This document shows positions 34,062-42,365 of a DNA stretch of 64,000 bases, piece after piece; position 1 is the first letter of the stretch; every line of letters begins with the position of its first letter. The notes beneath the pieces are model-generated. The model was not told the DNA's origin. It worked only from the letters and a program-made list of their open reading frames with translations, and made no database searches. The DNA comes from Devosia limi DSM 17137 (GTDB lineage: Bacteria > Pseudomonadota > Alphaproteobacteria > Rhizobiales > Devosiaceae): assembly GCF_900128975.1 (NCBI RefSeq), contig NZ_FQVC01000011.1, positions 1-64,000 on the forward strand, given 5' to 3'. The position numbers and the translations under genes were made by a program.

Positions 34062-36293
34062 CTAGAACCGCAGACCCAACCGCGCCTTGCCCGATAGCGA
34101 CCGCATCCCGGCGCCATCAATGCCCAGCTCGGCACTGGTTCCCAGCGTCCAGTCTCCGAGACCCAGCAGGTCAAAACCGGTCGTCAGCGTGCCGAATGAT
34201 CCCGCCTTGCCGTCAATCATCGAGAGGCCAAACTGCCCGCCGAGGAATGGCTGCACCGTCAGTCCATCACCTGCTGCGAGGCTGAACTGCAGCGTCCCGC
34301 CCAGCGACACCCGCAACTGGCTGGTGGTGAACGCATCGATCACCGCGCCATTGCCCAGCCCGTCCACCACTGTGTAGGACCCGGCCCGCTCCTGCAGATA
34401 CAGCGCATTGGCCGATGGCTTGAACGTCAAGGCGTCGCTCAGTGCCCATTGCCCTTCCAGCTTGGCCCGCGCCAATAGCCGGTCGGTCTCGAACGCCCCC
34501 CCGAAGAGGCTCGTCGACACATTGTTCCAGCTGCGGCCATAGAAGACGCTGGCATCCAGGAACACGCCCTCGCCGATCTCCGCCGACATATAGGGACCAA
34601 CCAGCACGCCCGTACCATTGGCGCGACTGAAGTCGGTGATGTCATCCATCCAGTCGACATGCAGCGCCAGCCCGACCAGCAGCTTGTCATTGACCAGCAC
34701 ATCCCCGCCCGCCGAGAGCAGCGCAAAGCTGCCCCAATGGTCGGTGCCATTATCGGCGCGGACATGCAGTGTCGCCGTGCCATCAATCCAGAAATTGATG
34801 CCATCATTGCCCACTGGCTGCATCGCCAGGCTGTCGGCTGCGCTGGCCGCCGCCGCCAGCGTGCTGGCCGCAAAGTTCATGCTGATCGAATTGCCCGAAG
34901 GCGAAAACGACAGGCTTCCCGGTGCCGAAGCCGACGCCATGGCCCGCCGGTTTACCAGCCCCGGCACATCCACCGCTCCAGCCAGCAGCCCGGCACGCGA
35001 TTTGACGAAGCCGGTCGAGAGCGTGCTGAAATAGTCCTCGACGGCTACCGGATTGATCGTCGTGGTGAACGACACACTGGCAATATTGGACCGGCCGAGC
35101 GTCGGACTGTGCAGCGTATAGGAGACCACCGCCGTGCCGCCAAACTGGGGGTTCGGGGTGAACTTCAGGTACAGCGCGCTTGGCGCCGGTCCGCCCACCT
35201 GCGCCACATCGGCACCGACAATGCGCGCCGTGCCGGCATGGGGCGGGGAGACATTGACCACATCGCCCGTATCGAACGGACCACCGGTCGCGCCCTCGCT
35301 CAGATTGACCGGCAGCGGCGTCGCGCCCGGCGGCACCACCACGGCCTTGTCCTCGGCCGTCACCGCCCGGGGCACCACATTCATGGTGTAATTGCCGGTA
35401 ACCGAGCCGCCTCCGGTATCGGTCACGGTGATCGAGAAGCTGTAGCTGCCCGCGGCAGCCGCATCGATGGTGCCGACAAATGCACCGGTGCCATCCACAT
35501 TCAGGCCTTGCGGCAAGGCCCCGGCGCTGACGTTGAAGCTTAACGCACCGACATTGCCGCTTGCCGCGATCTTGGGCGCATAGACTTCCTGCGCCATGCC
35601 ATCGGGCAAGGCGCCGCCGGCCGGGCTCAGCGTGATCACATGGCCGACTTCGGGCGTCACGCTATTGGACGGCGCGGAGGCAGAACTGGTTCCGGCCGCG
35701 TTGGTGGCCGTCACCGTGAACGTATAGGCGATGCCATTGGTCAGTCCGCCAACCGTCAGCGGGCTACTGCTACCGGTCGCCGTCAGCCCTCCGGGGCTGG
35801 ACGTCACCGTATAGCCGATTATGTCAATACCACCGGTGGAAGCAGGCGCGGCGAAACTCACGCTGGCCTGCCTGTCGCCCCGAACCGCACCAACGCCCGT
35901 CTGCGCGTCCGGCCACACCGGATTGACCATGAATGACCGGCTGACCTGGCTCGCCGGGAGATAGGAGCCATTGCCGGCCTGATCAGCATTGATCGTGCAG
36001 GTCCCTGCCGAAACGAAGGTCAGCGCCCCACCGCTGGTGATGGTGCAAACATTACTCGTGGACGAGGTGAAGGTCGGCGTCAGCCCGGAATCCGACGTCG
36101 CCGACAGTATGGGCGTCGTACCGAAATTCTGTGCGCCGGGATTGGTAAACGTAATCATCTGGCTCAGCACCGGATCCGGCGCCGCCAGCGCCGGCTGAAC
36201 ACCACCGAAAACGACAACAAACAGGGCGAAAAGCCCACTCACCAAACCCGGAAATCGCTTCAAAATAAACCGCCTTAAATCAAGAACGGGCAT
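34062..36293 (-). CDS. Autotransporter with Ig-like passenger domains
   Basis: 743 residues. After a signal peptide (residues 1-37) come Ig/cadherin-like repeats: MITFTNPGAQNFGTTPILSA, an FN3-like unit (ASVSFAAPASTGGIDIIGYT) and a putative-Ig unit (LPDGMAQEVYAPKIAASGNV). A linker with a PVAVEDYF segment precedes a C-terminal beta-barrel of about 280 residues ending KARLGLRF, with the terminal Phe needed for outer-membrane insertion. It is probably a surface adhesin. The start at 36293 gives the signal peptide; a codon at 36365 is possible. Confidence 0.82.
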   Translation of the reverse strand: MPVLDLRRFILKRFPGLVSGLFALFVVVFGGVQPALAAPDPVLSQMITFTNPGAQNFGTTPILSATSDSGLTPTFTSSTSNVCTITSGGALTFVSAGTCTINADQAGNGSYLPASQVSRSFMVNPVWPDAQTGVGAVRGDRQASVSFAAPASTGGIDIIGYTVTSSPGGLTATGSSSPLTVGGLTNGIAYTFTVTATNAAGTSSASAPSNSVTPEVGHVITLSPAGGALPDGMAQEVYAPKIAASGNVGALSFNVSAGALPQGLNVDGTGAFVGTIDAAAAGSYSFSITVTDTGGGSVTGNYTMNVVPRAVTAEDKAVVVPPGATPLPVNLSEGATGGPFDTGDVVNVSPPHAGTARIVGADVAQVGGPAPSALYLKFTPNPQFGGTAVVSYTLHSPTLGRSNIASVSFTTTINPVAVEDYFSTLSTGFVKSRAGLLAGAVDVPGLVNRRAMASASAPGSLSFSPSGNSISMNFAASTLAAAASAADSLAMQPVGNDGINFWIDGTATLHVRADNGTDHWGSFALLSAGGDVLVNDKLLVGLALHVDWMDDITDFSRANGTGVLVGPYMSAEIGEGVFLDASVFYGRSWNNVSTSLFGGAFETDRLLARAKLEGQWALSDALTFKPSANALYLQERAGSYTVVDGLGNGAVIDAFTTSQLRVSLGGTLQFSLAAGDGLTVQPFLGGQFGLSMIDGKAGSFGTLTTGFDLLGLGDWTLGTSAELGIDGAGMRSLSGKARLGLRF

Positions 36294-36577
36294 GACCACG
36301 CAAACGCGATTCCACCAAGCCCATCGGCGAAATAATACGCCGACATGCTCTGTCCAATCCGCCAATCCCGCATTGTTTGAATTGAATTACACTCAAGCCG
36401 AAGCCGCCCCCGGCGATCCCGCAACCGTCAGCGCCTGCGCCACCACCAGCATCCCCGTCAGCGCCTGCCCGCCACCCTGTTCCCTCTTCGTTCGTCCGAT
36501 GCTAAGCTCGGCGGAACGTTGCGCTCCAGCGCTTCGTTTCCTATCTGAGTGTCTCCTCCCCGACCGACGGTGTGTTC

Positions 36578-39196
36578 ATGGCCGACAAATCTGCGCGTCC
36601 CGGCAAAGCCGAGTTCTCCATCGATGACTTCCTCGGCGAGATCGAGAAAGCCGAGGATATCGCCGCCAGCAAGCCGCTTTATGCCGAGCGGATGAAGAAC
36701 AAGCGCGCGCTCGACCGGGCCGACCAGAAGGCCGCTGCCGACGCCGCCAAGGCGCAGGAAGATGCTGCCAAGGCGCTCGCCCAGGCCGAAAAGAAGAAGA
36801 CCGCGCTCGAAAAGCGCCGCACCACCAAGGCCAGCCACGACACCGCCACCGGCATGTCGGCCAAGACATCCAAGACCAAGATCAACTCCGTCGATCGCAT
36901 CGACTTCGGCGGCATGGGCGAAAATCCCCAGGCCGGTTTCGGCCACGTGCCCTCCAGCAAGGCCAAGCCCCCCCAGACCGACGACGAGATCAACGCCGCG
37001 CTGACGGCCGCCACCAGGAAGTCCAAGGCCCGCAAGGGCGAGAGCCTCGAAAACGCCCAGACCGTCGGCGTCACCGCCACCGTCAAGGCGCTCGAACAGA
37101 TCATCCTGCATGGCCGCAAGGAGGTGGAAGGCTCGTCCCCCTGGATGCCGCACCGCCCGGTGCGCCCGCTGCGCGACAAGTCCATGCCCTTCCGCATGGT
37201 CACGCCCTATACCCCCGCCGGCGACCAGCCCACCGCCATTGCCGAGCTGGTGGAAGGCGTCAACAATGGCGAAACCGACCAGGTCCTGCTCGGCGTCACC
37301 GGCTCCGGCAAGACCTTCACCGCCGCCCAGGTCATCGCCGCCACCAATCGCCCCGCGCTGATCCTGGCGCCCAACAAGACCCTCGCCGCCCAGCTCTATG
37401 GCGAGTTCAAGTCGTTCTTCCCCGACAATGCGGTGGAGTATTTCGTCTCCTATTACGACTACTATCAGCCCGAGGCCTATGTGCCGCGGACCGACACCTA
37501 TATCGAGAAGGAATCCACCATCAACGAGCAGATCGACCGCATGCGCCACTCGGCGACCCGGGCGATCCTCGAGCGCGACGACGTCATCATCGTCGCCTCG
37601 GTGTCGTGCATTTACGGCATCGGCTCGGTGGAAGACTACACCGCCATGACCGTCGATCTCGGCAAGGGCCACAAGATCGACCAGCGCGAGCTGCTCGCCA
37701 AGCTTGTCGCCCTGCAATACAAGCGCGGCGATACCGGCTTTGTGCGCGGCACCTTCCGGGTGCGTGGCGATACCATCGAGATCTTCCCCGCCCACTATGA
37801 AGCCGCCGCCTGGCGCGTCACCCTGTTCGGCAACGAGATCGAGTCCATCGCCGAGTTCGATCCGCTGACCGGCAAGAAGTCCGCCGATCTCAGCTTCATC
37901 CGCATCTATGCCAATTCCCACCACGTCACGCCCCGCGCCACCATGAACCAGGCGATCAAGCAGATCCGCGCCGAGCTGGCCGCGCGCCTGCAGGAGCTCA
38001 ACGGCGCCGGCCGGTTCCTGGAAGCCCAGCGGCTGGAACAGCGCTCCCTGTTCGATCTGGAAATGATGGAAGCCACCGGCTCCTGCGCCGGCATCGAGAA
38101 TTACTCCCGCTACTTCTCCGGCCGCCGCCCCGGCGAGCCGCCACCGACCCTGTTCGAATATCTCCCCGACAATGCGCTGGTCTTTGTCGACGAAAGCCAC
38201 GTCACCATCGGCCAGCTCGGCGCCATGTATCGCGGCGACCTCCGCCGCAAGGCCACCCTGGCCGAATACGGCTTCCGCCTGCCCTCCTGCATGGACAATC
38301 GCCCGCTGCGCTTCGAGGAGTGGAACGCCATGCGGCCGCAGTCGGTCTATGTCTCGGCCACGCCCGGCTCATGGGAAATGGACCAGACCGGCGGCGTCTT
38401 TGCCGAACAGGTCATTCGCCCCACCGGGCTGATCGATCCCCCGGTCGAAATCCGCCCGGCCAAGGCACAGGTCGATGATGTGGTCGATGAAATCCGCCAG
38501 ACCAACAAGGCCGGCTATCGCACCCTCCTCACCGTCCTCACCAAGAAGATGGCCGAGGACCTGACCGAATACCTGCACGAACAGGGCATTCGCGTGCGCT
38601 ACATGCATAGTGATGTCGATACCATCGAGCGCATCGAGATCATCCGCGATCTCCGCCTCGGCGCCTTCGACGTGCTGGTCGGCATCAACCTCCTGCGTGA
38701 AGGTCTCGACATTCCCGAATGCGGCCTCGTCGCCATTCTCGACGCCGACAAGGAAGGGTTCCTGCGCAGTGAAACCTCACTGATCCAGACCATTGGCCGC
38801 GCCGCCCGTAACGTCGATGGCAAGGTCGTGCTCTATGCCGATCGCATCACCGGCTCGATGGAACGCGCTTTGGCCGAAACCAGCCGCCGCCGCGACAAGC
38901 AGATCGCCTACAATCAGGAACACGGCATCACCCCGCAGTCCGTCCGCTCCAACATCCACGACATCGTCGATTCCGTCTACGAGCGCGACCACGTCACCGT
39001 CAGCATCGGCAAGGGCCGGGATGGCAAGGAACAGGTCCAGGTCGGCGCCAACCTCGCCGCCGTCATCAAGGACCTCGAAACCCAAATGCGCGAAGCCGCC
39101 ACCAACCTCGAATTCGAAAAGGCCGCCAGGCTCCGCGACGAGGTCAAACGCCTCCGCGACATGGAACTGGATACCCTCACCGGCGAGGTCAACTGA
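36578..39196 (+). CDS. uvrB: UvrABC nucleotide excision repair protein UvrB
   Basis: 872 residues; about 185 more at the N-terminus than the E. coli protein (673). The extension is Lys/Ala-rich with a probable coiled coil (residues 45-80). The helicase-like core starts [20 protein letters not shown] with Walker A GVTGSGKT. It also has the beta-hairpin region [18 protein letters not shown], the Walker B-type box [12 protein letters not shown], and the C-terminal UVR motif ([20 protein letters not shown]) that binds UvrC. The ATG at 36578 is preferred; a GTG two codons earlier is possible. Copies of its last 130 bp recur downstream at 39831-40906. Confidence 0.97.
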   Translation: MADKSARPGKAEFSIDDFLGEIEKAEDIAASKPLYAERMKNKRALDRADQKAAADAAKAQEDAAKALAQAEKKKTALEKRRTTKASHDTATGMSAKTSKTKINSVDRIDFGGMGENPQAGFGHVPSSKAKPPQTDDEINAALTAATRKSKARKGESLENAQTVGVTATVKALEQIILHGRKEVEGSSPWMPHRPVRPLRDKSMPFRMVTPYTPAGDQPTAIAELVEGVNNGETDQVLLGVTGSGKTFTAAQVIAATNRPALILAPNKTLAAQLYGEFKSFFPDNAVEYFVSYYDYYQPEAYVPRTDTYIEKESTINEQIDRMRHSATRAILERDDVIIVASVSCIYGIGSVEDYTAMTVDLGKGHKIDQRELLAKLVALQYKRGDTGFVRGTFRVRGDTIEIFPAHYEAAAWRVTLFGNEIESIAEFDPLTGKKSADLSFIRIYANSHHVTPRATMNQAIKQIRAELAARLQELNGAGRFLEAQRLEQRSLFDLEMMEATGSCAGIENYSRYFSGRRPGEPPPTLFEYLPDNALVFVDESHVTIGQLGAMYRGDLRRKATLAEYGFRLPSCMDNRPLRFEEWNAMRPQSVYVSATPGSWEMDQTGGVFAEQVIRPTGLIDPPVEIRPAKAQVDDVVDEIRQTNKAGYRTLLTVLTKKMAEDLTEYLHEQGIRVRYMHSDVDTIERIEIIRDLRLGAFDVLVGINLLREGLDIPECGLVAILDADKEGFLRSETSLIQTIGRAARNVDGKVVLYADRITGSMERALAETSRRRDKQIAYNQEHGITPQSVRSNIHDIVDSVYERDHVTVSIGKGRDGKEQVQVGANLAAVIKDLETQMREAATNLEFEKAARLRDEVKRLRDMELDTLTGEVN

Positions 39197-39245
39197 CACC
39201 CGCCCCACGCGAGCCCCGATCCGTCCCTCCCCCTCCAGGGGGAGG
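39197..39245. repeat. CTCCCCCT/AGGGGGAG palindrome after uvrB
   Basis: CCCTCCCCCT-CC-AGGGGGAGG and then TAGGTGGGGGCC. This palindrome and its G-rich tail recur many times up to 40720, flanking each uvrB-tail copy. Confidence 0.7.
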
Positions 39246-39623
39246 CTAGGTGGGGGCCTCCACCGCCCTACCCGCACGCCCCGGCTCCCCCAAAATCCCC
39301 ACAACCACCGCAAACACCCCCTCCGGATTGCCCAGCACATCCGCATTGCTGAACCGCACCACCCGATATCCCTGCCCCGCCAGAAACCCCGTCCGCTGCG
39401 CATCCCGCGCCACGCCTGCCGCGGAATAGTGGCTGTCCCCATCGATCTCGAACACCAGCTTTTCCCGCTTGCAGACGAAGTCGACCACAAACGGCCCAAT
39501 CGGCGCCTGCCGCCGAAAATGCCAGCCCGTTTCCCGCCATGGCTGCAACACCACCCAAAATCGCCGCTCGGCCGGCGTCTGCTCCCGACGCAGCTTGCGG
39601 GCCAAGGAAATCTGCCTGTTCAT
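39246..39623 (-). CDS. DUF559 (Vsr-like endonuclease fold) protein
   Basis: 125 residues. DUF559 domain with PD-(D/E)xK-type core: QAPIGPFVVDFVCKREKLVFEIDGD, in which the Asp, the following Glu and the Lys-containing strand are in the expected order, plus RTGFLAGQGYRVVRFSN. Relatives resemble very-short-patch-repair nucleases and usually accompany repeats or mobile DNA; true function unknown. It lies between uvrB and the uvrB-tail array, facing uvrB. Confidence 0.87.
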   Translation of the reverse strand: MNRQISLARKLRREQTPAERRFWVVLQPWRETGWHFRRQAPIGPFVVDFVCKREKLVFEIDGDSHYSAAGVARDAQRTGFLAGQGYRVVRFSNADVLGNPEGVFAVVVGILGEPGRAGRAVEAPT

Positions 39624-39830
39624 AATGCCCCCTTACGGGAAGCTAACATCCGGCGCAGGCGTGAGAAAGCACCCCCGCCCAACCTCCCCCTAAAGGGGGA
39701 GGAGCCCCATCGTGGCCTTCACCACCCAAACCGCGCGAGCCCCAATCCGTCCCTCCCCCCTCCAGGGGGAGGTTAGGTGGGGGTCCCTCAGATCACGCCA
39801 AAACCCACCACCGTCTCCCTCACGCGCCCC

Positions 39831-39968
39831 CCTCGCCGCCGCCATCAAGGACCTAGAAACCCCGCGCGAAGCCGCCACCAATCTCGAATTCGAGCAGGCC
39901 AAACTGCGTGACGCGGTCAAACGGCTCCGCGAGATCGAACTGGCCACGCTAACGGGCGAGGTGAATGA
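39831..39968 (+). pseudogene. uvrB-tail copy 1
   Basis: Encodes [20 protein letters not shown] then QAKLRDAVKRLREIELATLT, aligning to the last 45 codons of uvrB with two single-codon deletions. The stop is read through in frame (GTG AAT GAC), so the frame runs on into unit 2. Confidence 0.85.
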
Positions 39969-40142
39969 CCACCCAACCCGCGCACCCCCACCCAACCTCC
40001 CCCTGAAGGGGGAGGAGCCCCATCGCGGCCTACACCACCGAACCGCGCGAGCCCCAATCCGTCCCTCCCCCTTCCAGGGGGAGGTTAGGTGGGGGTCCCT
40101 CAGATCCCGCCAAACCCCACCAACGTCGCCCTCACGCGCCAC

Positions 40143-40280
40143 CCTCGCCGCCGCCATCAAGGACCTCGAAACCCCGCTCGAAGCCGCCACCAATTTGGAA
40201 TTCGAGAAGGCCAGACTGCGCGACGCGGTCAAACGGCTCCGCGACATCGAACTGGCCACGCTAACGGGCGAGGTGAATGA
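40143..40280 (+). pseudogene. uvrB-tail copy 2
   Basis: Encodes [20 protein letters not shown] then KARLRDAVKRLRDIELATLT. In frame with copy 1 (distance 312 bp), so a frame of 229 codons (39712-40401) spans both. Confidence 0.85.
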
Positions 40281-40455
40281 CCACCCAACCCGCGCACCCC
40301 CACCCAACCTCCCCCTAAAGGGGCAGGAGCCCCATCGCGGCCGACACCACCCAAACCGCGCGCGCCCCAATCCGTCCCTCCCCCTTCCAGGGGGAGGTTA
40401 GGTGGGGGTCCCTCAGATCCCGCCAAAACCCACCACCATCGCCCTCAGACGCCCC

Positions 40456-40590
40456 CCTCACCGCCGTCATCAAGGACCTCGAAACCCCACACGAAGCCGC
40501 CACCAATCTCGAATTAGAGCAGGCCAGACTGCGCGACGCGGTCAAACGGCTCCGCGACATCGAACTGGACGCTAACGGGCGAGGTGAATG
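40456..40590 (+). pseudogene. uvrB-tail copy 3
   Basis: Encodes [20 protein letters not shown] then ARLRDAVKRLRDIELD, then loses frame (a short deletion in the GCCACGCTAACG segment). The most damaged copy, out of frame with copies 1 and 2. Confidence 0.8.
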
Positions 40591-40764
40591 ACCACCCAAA
40601 CCGCCCCCCCCACCCATCCTCCCCCTCGAGGGGCAGGAGCCCCATCGCGGCCTTCACCACCGCCCCCCGCGAGCCCCAATCCGTCCCTCCCCCTACCAGG
40701 GGGAGGTTAGGTGGGGGTCCCTCAGATCCCGCCAAAACCCACCACCGTCGCCCTCAGGCGCCAA

Positions 40765-40906
40765 CCTCGCCGCCGTCACCAAGAACCTCGAACCCCCGCG
40801 CGAAGCCGCCACCAACCTCGAATTCGAGAAAGCCGCAAGACTGCGCGACGAGGTCAAGCGGCTACGGGAAATGGAACTGGACACGCTGACGGGTGAGGTG
40901 AACTAA
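40765..40906 (+). pseudogene. uvrB-tail copy 4 (closest to uvrB, own stop codon)
   Basis: Encodes [20 protein letters not shown] then [20 protein letters not shown] and TLTGEVN with TAA. The first 80 bp are nearly identical to uvrB. The last 26 codons differ from uvrB at 15 synonymous positions but only one amino acid, a pattern expected of a tail that evolved as part of a functional uvrB elsewhere. Confidence 0.85.
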
Positions 40907-40934
40907 AAAGCAAAACTCCAGCTAAGCCATTGCA

Positions 40935-40964
40935 TTGTGAACCAAATTAAACAAAGCTTACAGT
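40935..40964 (+). promoter_or_regulatory. Promoter candidate of the ABC-3C island
   Basis: TTGTGA (40935-40940) and TACAGT (40959-40964) with an 18-nt spacer in an AT-rich stretch 26 bp before the first gene. Confidence 0.4.
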
Positions 40965-40989
40965 AAGTAGTGCTTTGTGAGGTCTATGG

Positions 40990-41886
40990 GTGCGTTTTGA
41001 GCGGGTTTGGTCTGGTGAAGATTGGGAGACGTACGCGCACGCATTGGTTCAGCTACGCCACGGCCCCGAAAATGTTCAACGCGTCCCAGCCAAAGTTAGC
41101 GGCGATGCGGGGCTAGAGTTCTTCACAACCAACGGCTGCCTTATCCAGTGCTACGCGCCAGAGGAAACCTCTGACACTGCCAAATCATCAAGCGCGATGA
41201 AGCAAAAGGCAACTTCTGACCTTCCCAAACTGATCAAGAACTCAAAAATCATATCCGGCATACTTCAAGATCTGAAGGCTCGCCGATGGATACTGATGTG
41301 CCCGTTTCTAGACGACAAGGATGTAATTCGACACGTTCGAGTAAAGGGGCAAGATATTCTCGCCGCCAACCTTTCTTTTGTTACTAGGGATTTTGAAGCG
41401 TTAGTTCACAGCCAAGAAGATTTTTCAGTAGAGATTGCAACGCTGAAACGGCAGTCGCTTGGCCCCAAACTGGCGTATGAACCCCCATCAGATGCAGCGA
41501 TTGCAGAGAAATCCGGAGAATTTGCCGACAAGCTGGAGGCCAAGCTCAGGCACGCTTATCCAGACATGCAAGAAAATACTCTGCGTGAGAAAAAGGAACT
41601 TTACGTTAGAGGCTTTCTGCGACGAGAAAATGCAATCAGCGCACTCCGGCGCTCCTATCCTGCGCTTTGGGAGCAATTGATCAATTCTATCGGTGCCGAA
41701 GAAACCCGCCTATCTTTGTTTGGATCTACGGAAACTCAGCCAGCGTTCAGACTAAGAGAAAGCTTAGGCAGAATAGAGCAGAGCCTAGGACGGGATTTGC
41801 CGAGCATGCCGTCCTCTCTAATCACCGACCTTTCAGTGGGCACGCTGAGCGACTGGCTTATCCGCTGCCCGCTTGATTTCGATTGA
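40990..41886 (+). CDS. ABC-3C system first component, nuclease-like
   Basis: 298 residues from a GTG with GAGG 8-11 nt upstream. The N-terminal 60 residues look like a restriction-endonuclease-fold core: helix DWETYAHALVQL, then SGDAGLEFFTTNGCLIQCYA, with Asp39, Glu43 and Gln53 placed like PD-(D/E)xK residues, although the usual Lys is not evident. The rest is helical, with no clear family (FLRRENAISALRRSYPALWE). Position as first gene before a small wHTH-like gene and a Rad50-like ATPase matches ABC-three-component systems. Base composition is clearly more AT-rich than that of its neighbours (codons such as TTA, ATA and AGA are frequent). Confidence 0.7.
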   Translation: MRFERVWSGEDWETYAHALVQLRHGPENVQRVPAKVSGDAGLEFFTTNGCLIQCYAPEETSDTAKSSSAMKQKATSDLPKLIKNSKIISGILQDLKARRWILMCPFLDDKDVIRHVRVKGQDILAANLSFVTRDFEALVHSQEDFSVEIATLKRQSLGPKLAYEPPSDAAIAEKSGEFADKLEAKLRHAYPDMQENTLREKKELYVRGFLRRENAISALRRSYPALWEQLINSIGAEETRLSLFGSTETQPAFRLRESLGRIEQSLGRDLPSMPSSLITDLSVGTLSDWLIRCPLDFD

Positions 41887-41893
41887 GCGCCGC

Positions 41894-42361
41894 ATGTCCG
41901 ATATTGACCACAAGGAGGGCTTCACCTTCACAAGCCGCCCTGTTCCCGTACCTGGTGATCTCAGGATAACATGGCGCATCAGTGTGCTTCTAATGATGCT
42001 GTCGGCATCGAGAGCTGACCAAGCCTCACTAGCCAAGCTCAACATTATTTCTGCGGCAGTTAACTCAACGGCGGCTTTAAATCTTCTTGAGAAGATTATC
42101 GCTGGGGGCGCCCCAACCGTGGCTTGGAAAATGGGCGTAGAGCCGGCTTTGGGCCGTGCGGTCGATTTACTGGTGGGAGATGGACTGGCGAAATGGAAGC
42201 CAGTATCTGGTCGCGCTGGCGTAGTTCTTACAGTCACAGGAAAAGCAGCTTGCTCCGCCATCATTGCAGATGGAGACGTTCTCTCAGAAGAGAAATCCAT
42301 TATCAAGCAACTCGCCAAGATAACAACAGAGACTCTAGTTTCATCAATTATTTCACTATGA
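41894..42361 (+). CDS. ABC-3C system middle component
   Basis: 155 residues. The segment SRPVPVPGDLRITWRISVLL and the following short-helix pattern (LAKLNIISAAVNSTAALNLL) match my memory of proteins called ABC-three-component system middle component, likely a winged-helix adaptor between the ATPase and the effector. The ATG at 41894 is 7 bp after the first gene's stop; a TTG at 41873 would overlap it. It ends 4 bp before the ATPase start. No enzyme motif is visible. Confidence 0.75.
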   Translation: MSDIDHKEGFTFTSRPVPVPGDLRITWRISVLLMMLSASRADQASLAKLNIISAAVNSTAALNLLEKIIAGGAPTVAWKMGVEPALGRAVDLLVGDGLAKWKPVSGRAGVVLTVTGKAACSAIIADGDVLSEEKSIIKQLAKITTETLVSSIISL

Positions 42362-42365
42362 GCAC

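Larger units (their letters stand above)
39640..40906 (+). repeat. Tandem array of uvrB-tail copies and CTCCCCC palindromes
   Basis: Four units with a period of about 309-313 bp. Each has a 125-140-bp copy of the uvrB 3' end and a spacer of about 175 bp. The spacer carries two CTCCCCC..GGGGGAG palindromes and the text GGTTAGGTGGGGGTCCCTCA. The unit starts are 39831, 40143, 40456 and 40765. The array ends at a TAA that belongs to the last uvrB-tail copy, 83 bp before the ABC-3C island. Confidence 0.9.

Noticed and set aside
39640-40906. CRISPR-like appearance of the repeated block after uvrB
   Set aside because: The repeat unit is about 310 bp and contains a protein-coding tail of uvrB; there are no short direct repeats with unique spacers and no cas genes.
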